Below, piece by piece: positions 11,245-22,401 of a stretch of DNA of 64,000 nucleotides. The position numbers and the translations under genes were made by a program. The stretch comes from Odontesthes bonariensis (Eukaryota > Chordata > Actinopteri > Atheriniformes > Atherinopsidae). Numbering within the stretch: the stretch's first letter is position 1; each line of letters opens with the position of its first letter. The notes under the pieces are model-generated. The model was not told where the DNA came from. It saw only the letters and a program-made list of their open reading frames with translations, and did not search any database. The stretch is taken from assembly GCF_027942865.1 (NCBI RefSeq), contig NC_134528.1:10473586-10537585 (forward strand), read 5' to 3'.

Positions 11245-14122
11245 CGCAAAGGTCTGAAAATCAGCCACTGTCCATTTTTCTCTGCCGTGAGAGAGGGCTG
11301 ACTGACCACCTCACGTGCAGTTAAAACAAGTTTGTATTGTTTCACAGGTATTTTTCAATGTTTTTCAATAAAATAAGATCGGGACATTGAAGGCGTATGC
11401 TGTCAGACTGACCTTATAACACCCCTAGAAGACACACCTTAGCACTACTCTCTGGGAAGGTACCACATTGCAATATTTTCTAATTTATCATTTTTTGTGT
11501 AAAAACAGCTTAAGCATGCTTTCTCCTGTCCCATATCACTCCACAGTGCTTCACTTCTTCTGGTACTAAGGTACTAAGTACTTAGTACCTTACAAAGTAC
11601 TAAGTACTTTGAAAGCATACACACAGAATACACACAGAAAGGACCTGAACCAGAGCAGCTCAGCAGAGACTCAACCAGGACGCCTTCGCTGGAGACACTA
11701 ACTATTCTACCTGTGTGAGATTAGCACGAACCTAGTGAGAAATGGAAGTTTAATTGAAGAGTGAATCAGTAATCCAGTTTCCATTGGGGGGACTGTCAGC
11801 TAACGCACAAAAGTTTGCCCCCTTTAGGTGGTTTTTGCCTGTTTCCTGTTTCAAAGAAGACTCAACAGGCGTCAGCAAGAATAAAAACAACTTTGTAAAC
11901 GGCTTCTGACCTGGCAGTGATTGAAATGATGGGACTCATCAGTTTTTTCCAGGTCTGAAATCTCCCAGATATTCCCAACTTTTCCCTTTCCTCCTGTGGA
12001 TGGCCACTGCAGGTGTTGTTTTCTTTCACCTCCTCAAGGTTAGTTTCCAATGAAGACAGTAACTTTACCTCCACTGCAGCGTCTCTGTCGAGACTACACA
12101 GCCTAGCTTATTCTTTTAAAACCCGGTCAGTGGAAGCATTTCTTCTTCTTCTTTTCACTTCAGATTTGCTGTCCCAGTGAATGGAAACCTGGCTTTAATG
12201 CCGATGGCCGTATTCCAGTTGAAATGATAACTGTATTCCGCTTAAAATTATATATGAATGATATTTATACCAATATATTGATGTGCTGAAATGTGATGAC
12301 TGTTTATGTGTGAGCATAAAAAGTATGAATGCTCACGCTGGCCCAGGCAGACGTGCTGTCAAAGCTCCATGTATGTGAGATAAATGCCTGTGGTCAGCTC
12401 CACCGCTGAGGTTTTGGCAGCAGGAATAATGAAATGCTTTCGGTTGCATTAGAACTCGTGCTGTGTGACAGTGAAAACAAGCAACAGTTGGAATTACGAT
12501 GCATTTTAATTCTATGGATTAACCTCAAGGAAGATGTGTATTTTTCCCATTTTGATCCTGATTGAAATGTCCAAACAAACTCTCGCTAAACTGCTCTGAC
12601 GTTTGGTTCACGCACAGGATGAATCTTAAATGATGATGAATTTTGGCAAGTGCCAACACCAAGTCAAACATACTTGGGTTTAAGGGCCAACACCTGCAAA
12701 ACAGATGGCATTCCTGTCAGCCTCGTGTGCGCTTTGTGTTTAGTGCTGATTAGCAAATGGTAGCCTTGTACATTGTTAGGCTGCGGCACGCTGCACTGCA
12801 GATGTTAACATTTAGCTGGTGTAACCTCACATCTGCACGCATGGCTGCATTCTGTAACTGGACCCTCTTTAGCACTTCAGTTGCGCATTAAAAAAAGCTT
12901 TTCCATCGATAGATCTCACCTTCCCGACACAGAAACGTGAGGGCTGAGTCACAGCAGCATTTATAAAACTTCATTTCATGACAAGAACTTTTAGTTTTAG
13001 CTGAATCGCTGTGATCCGTGGATGCAGGTGAATCGGATCTGCATAGAACTTTTGCTTAGAGTTCAACTGTGCTGAACTTTTGACGCTGAAATTTGTGCTG
13101 CTGATCAGTTGCAGATGTGCAGACGGTCTCGACTGCCCAGACCTTCAGAGAAAACGGGGACAGCTTTGCAGACGATTTTATGTAACCCTGCCGGGGCATT
13201 AACTGCTCTGTAAAAGAGATTTAGCACAGTCTACAGTTAGTCGTGAGGGAGCGAGAGGTTGCTCCCACTTAATTATCAACTTTATGATAATAATTTTATA
13301 GTTTAGAGCTGTTCCACTTTCTCTCGTCAGAAGGCAGAAATCTGAAGTGCTCAAAGGGAGGGACAGCAGCCCAAACAGGGGAAGGGACGGAGGATCACGG
13401 ATCAAATGGTCGTTGGTGTGTCTGGAGAAATCTGCCTCTGTGTTGGGTTGTGCTCTGCAGAGCTAGGCCCCTGATCAGAGGAACTGGGACCACAGGAGAG
13501 GCCAGAGAAACTGGAGCACCACTGATTGTCGGAGGAGGAGCAGCAACGGAAGAACGGGGGCTGGCTAAAAATAATGCATCTCTGAGGAGAACAGAAATAC
13601 ATACACCAGCATGCACACAGAAACGGGACGCGAGAGCGCGTAGAAAACGCCCGGAACAGGTGATTCGGCACACTTCGAAGTGACACAGAAAAGCAAAAAG
13701 ATTCGAGAAATATCAGAATTCTCAGCTCTGGTCGTCTGTTAAAAAAACACCTGCGTTGGTAAACCGTGAGTCACTGCCGGAGTTACTGGGTGACCTCAAA
13801 CATTTATCTGCTGAAATGCAGGGTTTCCCTAAAGCCCAGATGTTTTCCAGATTGGAATGGCATCCTCCCAAAAAAATAATCCAGACCTGCACACCGTCTT
13901 TCAGGTTTGTCCCGTTAATGCATGCACACATCCAGACACACAAACTCACATTTCCAGGTGAAAAAGTGCCAAAAGAAAATCATTTTTTAAAGCCTGCTGC
14001 CAGAGATGCCAGAGGCAAAGAATTCAGGTCGAGCTTTTGAACCTTCACAGTCACTTCCAGAGGCTGTTGCCTTGCAGAAATGTCTTCTTTTTTTCGTGGT
14101 AAAGACAAAGTAATCGGCTTAC
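11245..14122. other. Intergenic, no gene seen
   Basis: Largely unique-looking sequence. Apart from the palindrome at 11568-11591 I see no supported feature; open frames between 13199 and 14040 overlap on both strands and lack recognisable domains. Confidence 0.45.
11568..11591. repeat. Perfect 24-bp palindrome plus adjacent imperfect one
   Basis: A perfect 24-bp palindrome built from two TACTAAG/CTTAGTA half sites is centred at 11579/11580. Immediately after it (about 11594-11612) CAAAGTACTAAGTACTTTG is a 19-bp near-palindrome using the same AGTACT words. Non-coding; function unknown. Confidence 0.8.
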
Positions 14123-14198
14123 CTTTGTGCTCTTGAGCCCAGACTTTCCCCAGCTCAGCCTGGGAGAGACAGATGAGGAGAACAGTACAAAGCCCCAT
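14123..14198 (-). CDS. Candidate signal-peptide first exon, gene unidentified
   Basis: The minus-strand ATG at 14198 opens 25 codons plus one base. They encode a short hydrophobic leader (MGLCTVLLICLSQAELGKV) ending AAAG, directly followed by the strong donor GTAAGC (14122 downward). A signal-peptide exon ending in phase 1 is the usual first exon of secreted and Ig-like membrane proteins. The upstream flank (14199-14350) is purine-rich on this strand, as 5' UTRs can be. I found no matching downstream exon in 1-14122, so the rest of the gene would lie beyond a long intron or off the window. The leader does not identify a family. It could be chance: hydrophobic short frames with a donor do occur. 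Confidence 0.33.
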
Positions 14199-14816
14199 AT
14201 CCAGACGACTCTTCTCCCTCCTTTCTCTACTTTTATCACTCCTCTCTTCTTCTCCTTTTCCCCTTTTGCTCTGCTTGGAAGAATGGGGCGCCTCAGTCCT
14301 CCTCTCCCCCACCTTTCGTCGCTGTCTTTTCGCCTCCGCTCACACACTCAACTGGTTTTTCCTCACTCAAGCCAAGGTTTACTGCTTTTCTCCCTCCTCC
14401 GTCTGTCTCCCCTCTCTGCTCTGCGTCCTTGTTGGGCCCTCAGAATAATTCCTGAAGTGATGAATCCATGGCAGGGAAAGAGATGACAAACAGCTGAAGT
14501 GCTGCAGAGAGAAGTGTCTCCTCTTTGCTCTTCTTTCTCTTTATTTTTCCTGCTGCTTGAAGTGTCTTCTCTTCTTCTGCGTCTGGATTTCTGCAACACT
14601 TCCCCAAAGGAGAAATATTTATGCATTTCTACATTTTTTTTCTTTCCATCCAAAATAAAAAAGGGTTGCAGGAGTTGGGAGGAGCATGTCTCCCCCATGT
14701 GGAAGCACACTGAACCAAAACAAATGTTTTAGCTGAATTGTTGACATTTTGCAGAGCACTTCCCCTGCGGGCTGTTCGACAGTGATTAATGCATTTTGTG
14801 TCCTTATTTTTTACTA
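14199..14816. other. Pyrimidine-rich flank, no gene seen
   Basis: Strongly C/T-rich on the plus strand (about 14205-14600), giving overlapping low-complexity frames. If 14123-14198 is a real first exon, this would hold its 5' UTR and promoter. Confidence 0.4.
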
Positions 14817-14943
14817 ATTAGAACTAGGGCTGGGCGAGTTAACTCGTTATTATCGCGTTAACACGTTAATTATTTAACGCCGACATTAACGCAGGTTTTT
14901 TTTTAAATTTATTTTATTAATTAATTGATTTTTAATTATTTTT

Positions 14944-15056
14944 TGGGGCTTTTGTGCCTTTAATGGATAGGAAAGTTCAGAGAGACAGGAAGCAGGGGGC
15001 AGAGAGAGGGGGAACGACATGCAGCACAGGGCCGTCCGATGCGGGACTGGAACCGG
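14944..15056 (-). mobile_element. tRNA-derived SINE fragment nested in hAT
   Basis: Reverse complement of the 3' half of the SINE at 42543-42735. Shared blocks include GACAGGAAGCAGGGGGCAGA, GGGCCGTCCGATG and GGAACC. The tRNA-like head is missing. Another piece in the same orientation lies at 61170-61300. Confidence 0.75.
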
Positions 15057-15175
15057 GTTTTTATTTTGGCTTTTATTATTGTAAAAGTCTGTTGTTCACA
15101 GGCTTTTATTTTGTAAAAGTCTGTTGCTGTCTGCTGTGGAACCGGAAAAGAAAGTAATCGGCGGATCCACCAAAC

Positions 15176-15481
15176 ATGGAGAAGGGTACGGAACTTTTAC
15201 TCGGCCATTTTCATTTTAAAGTTCTTCCAGACGGCGGAGTCGACAGAACCAAAGTCATCTGTAAACACTGCCAAGTTGAATTGTCTTCTCAGCGTAGTAG
15301 TTCCAGTCTAAAATATCACTTAAAGGCAAAACACACAACTGATAGCAGCAAGTCATTCAAGGAAACAGACAGTGGAGCGAGGCTTCTACATAAAAACTAC
15401 AGAAAGATGCTGATGTTAAAAGTGTGTTTGCACAACAAATGTTATGGCACTTTCATTCATATGGCAGCACATTTAAAATAA
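15176..15481 (+). pseudogene. BED zinc-finger ORF inside hAT element
   Basis: An open frame of 101 codons starts at the ATG at 15176. Residues 10-53 form a BED-type finger with the Cys-Cys-His-His ligands at C29, C32, H48 and H53, in a CKHC ... LKYHLKAKH setting. BED fingers are the DNA-binding module of hAT transposases. After residue 60 the frame loses resemblance and ends at 15481, so the dimerisation and catalytic parts are absent. It sits within intact hAT ends with a target duplication, so it is most simply a deleted transposase. A short stand-alone DNA-binding peptide is possible but unsupported. Confidence 0.65.
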
Positions 15482-15769
15482 AACTAAATGCTAAAAGCTA
15501 TACACTACTTTTAGATTCATTTTTGGATTTTGCGTACAAATGCGATTAATCGTGATTAATCAGGGAAATCATGTGATTAATTAGATTAAACATTTTAATC
15601 GTTGCCCAGCCCTAATTAAAACAGATTGAATTAGAAGCAGATTATGAACTTGCTGATGCTTGTCTTAAATTTGTCATCTGCTAGTTATTGGAATCAAAAT
15701 GAACCACATCGATTATAAAATAATCGAACCAACAAAGAGCAAGTTGATTAGTGAAAATAATGTCATGAG

Positions 15770-16545
15770 GACATACATTCATAACCTCTGAGTGTTGATA
15801 GACTCAGATCTAACTTTCAGCAGCCACATCAAAGCTGTCACCAAGGCAGCTTTTTACCATCTCAGAAACATCAACAGAATTAAAGGTTTCCTCTCCCAAA
15901 CAGACCAGGAGAAACTCATCCATGCATTCATCTCCAGCAGACTCCATCACTGTAACGCTCTTTTAACTGGACTTCCCAAAAAGAGCATTAAACATCTGCA
16001 GCTCATCCAGAACGCTGCTGCTGGAGTTTTAACCCGGACTAAGAGATCTGAACACATCACAGCAGCTTTAAAATCTTTACTCTGGCTTCCAGTCAGTCAC
16101 AGAATAGATTTTAAAAGCCTGCTGATGGTTTACATCTGTGATCTGTTCAGAGAATATAAACCCAGCAGAGCTCTTAGATCCAAGGACTCAGGTCAGCTGG
16201 TCCAGTCCAGAGTCCAGACTAAACATGGAGAAGCAGCATTTAGCTGTTATGCTGCAAACAAGTGGAACAAACTGCCAGTGGAGATTAAACTTTCACCAAA
16301 TGGAGACATTTTTAAATCCAGGTTAAAAACATTTCTGTTCTCATGTGTCTGTGGATGAAATCTGCACGATATCAATATTAATTTATCTGGACTGTTTTAT
16401 ATCATTTTAATTATTTTAATTGTTTCTCTTTATATTCTTTTATGTATTCTCAATGCTTCTTCCACTCCCTGCTGCAATGCTTTTATTTTATATAAAGCAC
16501 TTTGAATCGTTTTGCACATGAAATGTGCTACAAATAACTTGCCTA
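15770..16545 (+). mobile_element. L2-clade LINE, ORF2 carboxy-terminal part
   Basis: The plus frame 15792-16358 (188 codons, open) encodes the post-polymerase end of an L2-type reverse transcriptase protein. It begins LIDSDLTFSSHIK, passes FISSRLHHCNALLTGLP and [14 protein letters not shown], and ends SRLKTFLF. The AT-rich 3' UTR follows, with AAAGCACTTTGAAT. The 5' part with endonuclease and polymerase motifs is missing, as in most truncated LINE copies. The related minus-strand copy is at 24030-25076. Confidence 0.88.
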
Positions 16546-16559
16546 GTATAAAAGGTTAT

Positions 16560-17100
16560 AAAAGGAAAATGTACGGATCGACCAAGAACAAAGCATCAGG
16601 AAAGAAACCAAACCATCACAAGAAAAGACACTGGCTGAAGAAAATAAGATTTTCATTCGTACACAATGAATAACGCCTCAACAGAAGAAAACAAGGTCAG
16701 AGTGGGCCAAAGAGAAGCAGCCACGGTCTGTGGATAAAAGGTGATGTTTGGTGACGAATCACCAAGCTGCACTGGATGAGGAGATGGTGCTGGAACTGAA
16801 ATGGTGCAATGTGAAGACTGCCTGAAGAAAACGAGCACATGTCCAAAATAATCGACCATGAGGGGTTGATGTCAGGTCGTAGATCAGGGGAGATGGCAGT
16901 CGGTACACTTTCATCATTCAATCAGTCAACAGACGGTCTGGCGACAGCCATTTTTACGCATCCTATAATGCGTATTTTCCGCAGATCGGATCAGCGTTCA
17001 TGGGGCCAGCAAGCGGTCCGGATCTCAATCCGACGGAAGATTTATAAGTGGAAATTGGGTAAAAAACAAACGGTCCATGACAACACTCCATCTGGCAAAA
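16560..17100 (+). pseudogene. Decayed Tc1/mariner transposase
   Basis: Broken plus-strand frames contain VMFGDESPS near 16743-16770 (first catalytic Asp region, like FSDES) and GPDLNPTEDL near 17015-17045 (like SPDLNPIE, the third acidic block). An earlier KKRHWLKK-like stretch precedes them. Several stops and shifts interrupt it. The spacing of motifs fits a Tc1-type protein, but the match is distant. Confidence 0.5.
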
Positions 17101-17126
17101 CAGACATGTCAACTACAATAAAATAA

Positions 17127-18030
17127 AGTAGGGCCCTAATTGATGAATATTGTTTTTCATTAGTGAAGTTTAAGCTTTAAAGAATTCAAGCTGTCATAAG
17201 AGCCGGAGGAGCTGAATCAAAGAGCTAATAATCCCCGTAGTGATGTGTTATAAGTCCGCACCTGTAGGATATAAACAGCTGCTAAGTGCTCACTTTGACA
17301 TAAGTAACGTGCATTTAATGGGAAATACTCTAAACCACAGTTTGATTAGCTTTTCTGGCAGCAGGACAGTGCATAAGGGATTGATTGCCCGTGTTTGTTG
17401 TAATCATGCGGCGTGTCACCCACGGCAACAAGAGTGACTCATTTTCTGTTCTTAATCTTTTTTTGACAGCGATGGAGCTCAGAGAAAGCCACATGATTTA
17501 TTTAATCTGATCATTTGATTGATTCTTTGAGTCCTTTCATGCGGTTTGTTGACAGACAAAGAAAACAAAGAACACCACGGACTTTATCACTGATGTCGTC
17601 ATGGTTACGACTCAGACTCAGTGTGTTGGGAGGATGAAACATCAGACGGTGTGTGTCGCGTTTCGATAAATAAAGTTCTCAAAAGCAGTGCTTTGTCCAT
17701 TTAAGGCTTTTCAAAACTGCGTTTCAGTCATTTGCTGATTATTTCCGAATCATTTGCTTTGTCCATACAAAATAAAAGTGATGACAGAAATATCAGCGGA
17801 TGTCATGGTCCTTGGGTTCTGTTATATTCTTGGTCCTCTTCAGGTTCATCCTGGTTTGCTTTGGTTCCTTTTCTGCATTCATTCCTCAGCCCGTCGCCTG
17901 GTTTGTTTCAGTCGGTGTTGCACTTTGAACCTGAATGTAATACCGTCCCATGTTTCTGTTGTTAATCCTCAGTTCCTCGTCTTGGTTTTGCATGTCAGCT
18001 CTAACACATGCGTCTGGGATTGAATTATTT
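17127..18030. other. Intergenic, no gene seen
   Basis: No domain, repeat boundary or splice structure recognised. Confidence 0.45.
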
Positions 18031-18033
18031 TGT

Positions 18034-19470
18034 AGAGAAGGCAGGTTTATTTGTACAGCACAATTCAACAACAAGGTGATTCAAAGTGCTTTACAGATAC
18101 ATTAAAGGGGAACTGCGGTATTTTCAACATTAAGCCTCTTTTCTGAGTCGTCTGCAATGTTTTAGAACCCCCCTCACCGCTTTTTTGATGTTTACTGCTG
18201 TCTCCGGTATTTGCCTAATTTAGATTCATCTCAACCTGCTTCAGAACGGCAAGTCATGTGCATGTCCAAAAAGGTCCGTAAAAGCACCATACACGTCCGT
18301 TTTCAAAATCATCAACTCACCGGAGTGGTTACTGGTGTGCACTGGTAATCCATATCAAATTTCGTTGCGAAAAGTTGCTTCTGTCGTGTTTTATTTGACA
18401 TTTTGTAAATCCCATTGAGTTCTATTGAAGACTGGATGTTCGTTGATATTACTCCGATTACGTGCCGATTACGTGCCGAAGGACAATGAACAATCGCCAT
18501 CAATGGCGCCATCAAGTGGTGTGGAGTATAGCAAGTCAGATTCAACTGCTGAGCGGAAGTTTATCCACGGCTGTGAGGTGGCTAAAAATAGTGCGAGCAT
18601 GAACGAGCTGCCAAATAAAACACGACAGAAGCAACTTTTCGCCACAAAATTTGATATGGATTACCAGTGCACACCTGTAACCACTCCGGTGAGTTGATGA
18701 TTTTGAAAACGGACGTTTATGGTGCTTTTACGGACCTTTTAGGACATGCACATGACTTGCCGTTCTGAAGCAGGTTGAGATGAATCAAAATTAGGCAAAT
18801 ACCGGAGACAGCAGTAAACATCAAAAAAGCGGTGAGGGGGGTTCTAAAACATTGCAGACGTCTCAGAAAAGAGGCTTAATGTTGAAAATACCGCAGTTCT
18901 CCTTTAAAACAGTAGAAATAAATAGCATGATTTAAAGAAATAAGAACAACAGATAAAATCAGTAGTTAAAATGTGATTAAGTTTTGAAACTCAAGCTTCA
19001 GATTTGGAGCTTTATTCAGCTGAAAATAGGCGTGTCTTCAGCCTGGACTTAAACACACTGAGTGTTTCAGCTGATCTGAGGCTTTCTGGGAGTTTGTTCC
19101 AGACATGTGGAGCAAAGAAGCTGAATGCAGCTCCTCCATGTCTGGTTCTGACTCTGGGAACTGATGGAAGACCGGATCCAGATGACCTGAGGGGTCTGGA
19201 AGGTTCATACTGGGTCGGGATATCACTGATGCATTCTGGTCCTGGACCATTCAGAGCTTTATAGAGCAGCATCAGAACTATAAAGTCTATCCTCTGATGG
19301 ACAGGCAGCCAGTGTAAAGACCTCAGAGCTGGACTGATGGGGTCCACTTCTTTGGTCTCAGTGAGGACTCGAGCTGCAGTTTTTAGGTCGACCTGTAAAG
19401 ACCGGAAGAACCAGGACAGTCTTTGCACATCTGTTGTGACTCTCTGGCAAGATTTAACATGCACTTTGAA
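18034..19470 (-). mobile_element. L2-clade LINE fragment with nested MITE
   Basis: The minus frame 19509-19012 reads PALRSLHWLPVHQRIDF, then YEPSRPLRSSGSGLPSVPRV and FKSRLKTRLF: the end of an L2-type ORF2, of a subfamily different from 15770-16545. Its 3' UTR runs left to a TTTGAATCACC ... AAGTGCTTTACAG tail near 18040-18100. The 3' UTR is split by the hairpin MITE at 18104-18907, so the MITE is the younger insertion. Confidence 0.8.
18104..18907. mobile_element. Long-TIR hairpin MITE, TTAA duplication
   Basis: TTAA at 18104-18107 and 18904-18907 flanks an element with inverted arms of about 290 bases (18108 to about 18400 against about 18605 to 18903). The arms are near-identical; both strands encode the same NKTRQKQLFATKFDMDYQCT peptide. 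Ends are AGGGGAACTGCGG and CCGCAGTTCTCCT. The central loop is about 200 bases. Non-coding. TTAA target as in the 98-719 family, but the ends are different. Confidence 0.88.
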
Positions 19471-19828
19471 CCTGAATGTTTCTGAATGAACAAAATAGAT
19501 GGAGCTCAAAAATACTACAATGTGCTGCTTTCACATGGCGAGTGGTCTCCTTAAAGTCCGTCTTTGTGTCTGTGGTCACATTTTGTTTTCCCCCATGTGG
19601 CTCGAAGCGCAGCAGCACCCAGAACTAACTTTAGCTTACTTTGGATTATTGGTGGAGAGGTTAAAGTCTGCTGAAGTGTTGGGATGTTGGCACCACTTCA
19701 GCTGCATTAACTCAGAATCTGTCTGTGTTACATATTTCTGTTTGGGTTTCCTGTTGTAGTTTTTTTTTAGATTAACACTCTGATTGCACCTTTCACATTC
19801 ATACACGGATGGATGCATCAGTGGGCAA

Positions 19829-20035
19829 CGTGGGGTTTAGGGTCTTGTAGGGACGGCTGTAGCTCAGGACGAGGAGCAGTCGCCCACCAATCAGAAGGTC
19901 AGTGGTTTGACTCCGGCTTCCCCGGGCCACATGTCATAGCGTCCTTGGGCAAGACACTGAACCCCACGTTGCATCCATCGGTGTGTGAATGGGTGGCATG
20001 TAGTGTTAAAAGCGCTTTGAGAGGTCAGTTAGACT
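19829..20035 (+). mobile_element. tRNA-derived SINE
   Basis: Head reads like a tRNA gene: GGCTGTAGCTCAGGACGAGG (box A region, about 19855-19874) and GGTTTGACTCC (box B, 19904-19914). A body with CCTTGGGCAAGACACTGAA and a degenerate tail ending GCGCTTTGAGAGG follow. It is a dispersed Pol III retroposon, not a tRNA gene: no acceptor stem pairing and no anticodon arm of normal form. Confidence 0.75.
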
Positions 20036-20039
20036 AGAA

Positions 20040-21229
20040 AAGAACTAAATACAACAATACAACAGTCCATTTACCATTCAACTTGTGGCCTGAAGCCAGA
20101 GTTCAACTACTAACGTTGTGCTTCAGTTTTGCAATTCAAGTGATCTGTTACCGTTGACATTTTCCCGTATTAGTTTCTGTGTTTTTGTGCCATAAAGCAA
20201 ACAGAAAAATAGAGTAAAAATGTTTTAAAAAAAAAGAAAATACTGACACATCTTGTCAGTCCTGCACATAAAGCGCTTTAAGGGGATGTTGCATCTGTTA
20301 CTTAGCCTTTATCTGAGCCTTAGCCTGTAGATTGTAAATCATAGAAAAGGCTTTGTAAAGACGTAGAGGCATTATATTCAAAGTTAAATGTCGTCTGGCT
20401 TTATAACGAAACGCACACGAGGAGTTTCAATGGGGTGTTTCACAGAAAGTAACATGTTTAACTTTTTTTAATGGCAGTAATCCCCTAAACTTGCTACTTT
20501 TAGAAATAACATAACCCAACACTGCTGAGTGGGACTTTGTGGGTATTAAAGCTGAGACGAATGAGACAGAAAGGTGGAAATAAAACTGGGAATCCTCTGC
20601 CAGTCAGAAATGTTCAGCACTGCGAGGTTCAGGTTGGTCTCAGCAGTGCTACCTCTGTGTTAAGGTCCTTTTTGGGGCTGAAACGTCTCCCCCAGAACTC
20701 GTTTCAGCGCCTTGTTGCTGCAGTAAAAATGGAGGGAGCTGAGCAAAGAAACCCCCTGAGGGGCCCTGGTTCCTGGAAAAGGTTAAGAAACTTTAATTAT
20801 TTCAAATCTCATGACAAAATGATAAATGAGCACATTAGTGATTGACTGAACAGAGACAATAATCAGCCGGCTCTAACCGGACACAGATTGAGCAACTATT
20901 GGGCAGAATGACATTTAGAATACATCATGCATCCTTATAAAGTTACATGTTTGATTTCCTTTGTTTTAATGCTTAAAACAGGGAGGGTTGGCCATGTTTA
21001 TGGTCCACTAACACAGCAAATTTGTTCCATGCGAACAATTTACAGACAGTTTAGTTTGTTTTTAAGTTATTTTATTCATTTTATTGCCTGATTTTGTTAC
21101 AATATCCAACAGCTTCTGCGTCAGAATGGATGTGTGTACCCCATTTTGCACACAAATATAATTTGTAAAGTATAAAATTTGTTCGTTTTAGAATATACAT
21201 GAGTACAGTCGGACATTTCAGTTCACCTG
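20040..21229. other. Intergenic, no gene seen
   Basis: No supported feature. A frame at 20537-20845 (+) has no recognisable domain. Confidence 0.45.
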
Positions 21230-21603
21230 CACTGGAAAAAATCTAAATCTTACCAAGTATATTTTTTTCATTGAGTATCTCATTACACTTGATAAAGACA
21301 CAATTGCCTAACAAGTACTATTTCAGCCAGATATAGGGACTTGTTTTAATACAATACATCTTGAATATCTTGTTAAGTGAAAAGTCTTGAAAACATCTTG
21401 TTTTGAGTCATATTTCATATGAAACAAGCTTTTTTTTTTTTACATTTGAAGAGGTTTTTAAGCTAATTTCAAGATCACTTTTAACTCAAAAGTCCCAAAT
21501 ATCACATTTTATTTCAAGAAATCTTGACAAGCCGATTTTCACTACTTCCATTGGCAGATTTTTTTGGTTATTTGTTGTTTTTTTAACTTATTTTTTTCCA
21601 GTG
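21230..21603 (+). mobile_element. CACTGG-ended MITE, copy 2
   Basis: CACTGGAAAAAATC at the left and TTTTTTCCAGTG at the right (to 21603). Collinear with 26101-26519 and inverted relative to 1988-2371. Slightly shorter because of a deletion near the right end. Confidence 0.78.
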
Positions 21604-22400
21604 TGAGCTCATTTCAAAGCTTGTACTGCAAAAACATTCGCTTTAACACAGTGAAATAGTTGCATTTAGATGTAAAAACTGTTTTGTAAGTGGCACATTA
21701 GCTCTCATCACATGAGGGATTATCTCTTCGAACATCTGTGTTCCTCTCTCATTTTAAGTTTTTAACGAGCGGGGCTGAAAAACGGCACTAAAAGTTGTCA
21801 TCACTGGTCTGTGGTGCTGGGATGGAGCACAACATGCAGGACGGCTGAAAATTCACTGAAGCCCAAAGTGAGAAGGTAGGGAAACAATATCCCAAACTCC
21901 ACTCTGCTCTTGTATTTAGGATCGGCTGAGGGAATCCAGCTGTTGGAATTTAAAACAGTGATAAATGTAATTAATGAGAACCAGTGACCCTTGTTCCAGA
22001 TTGTCCTCTTGCCCTTTTCTTCCTTTCCCTCTTCAGCGGCACAAAGGAGAAACGGGGCTGTTTCTCGTTATAGAGGTACGCTCACTCCTCTGTCTCGTTC
22101 CAACTTATAAAGAACGCTATTCAAACATTACCAGAAATGCAGTTCAAACATCTGACGCCAAAGAAAAACTCTGACTTGACTTAGCTGAGGTTATTTCTAA
22201 TGTTGAGGTGGGTGTGAATGTGTTGGCGTAAGCGAGATTAGTGGCTTGTTATCCTTAATTCTGCCACCATTTATAAACCATGATAAAGGACAGATATGGA
22301 GCTGGTTGTGAATAGAACACTTAATGTTTCACCGTCTTCTCGTCAAATTGAGAACCGTTATCGAAAGGTATCCGTTACTTTTTTCCGCGTTCTAGTCTTT
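21604..22400. other. Intergenic, no gene seen
   Basis: No supported coding or repeat feature. Confidence 0.4.
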
Positions 22401-22401
22401 T

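Larger units (their letters stand above)
14817..15622 (+). mobile_element. hAT-family DNA transposon (non-autonomous)
   Basis: Ends TAGGGCTGGGCGA (14825-14837) and GCCCAGCCCTA (to 15614) are inverted repeats. They are flanked by 8-bp duplications ATTAGAAC (14817-14824) and ATTAAAAC (15615-15622), which differ at one base. The 8-bp duplication and the end sequence are typical of hAT elements. It contains a BED zinc-finger ORF (15176-15481) and an inserted SINE piece (14944-15056). No hAT catalytic domain is present. Confidence 0.85.

Noticed and set aside
13980..14486. Several overlapping 90-120 codon frames on both strands
   Set aside because: They come from a pyrimidine-rich tract. Only the short leader exon 14123-14198 has a signal peptide plus donor.
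16138..16326. Identical 62-residue frame also present at 24281-24469
   Set aside because: Alternative frame of two copies of the same L2 LINE, not a duplicated gene.
19829..20035. Possible tRNA gene
   Set aside because: Only box A and box B resemblance; no acceptor stem or proper anticodon arm, and it has a SINE body and tail.
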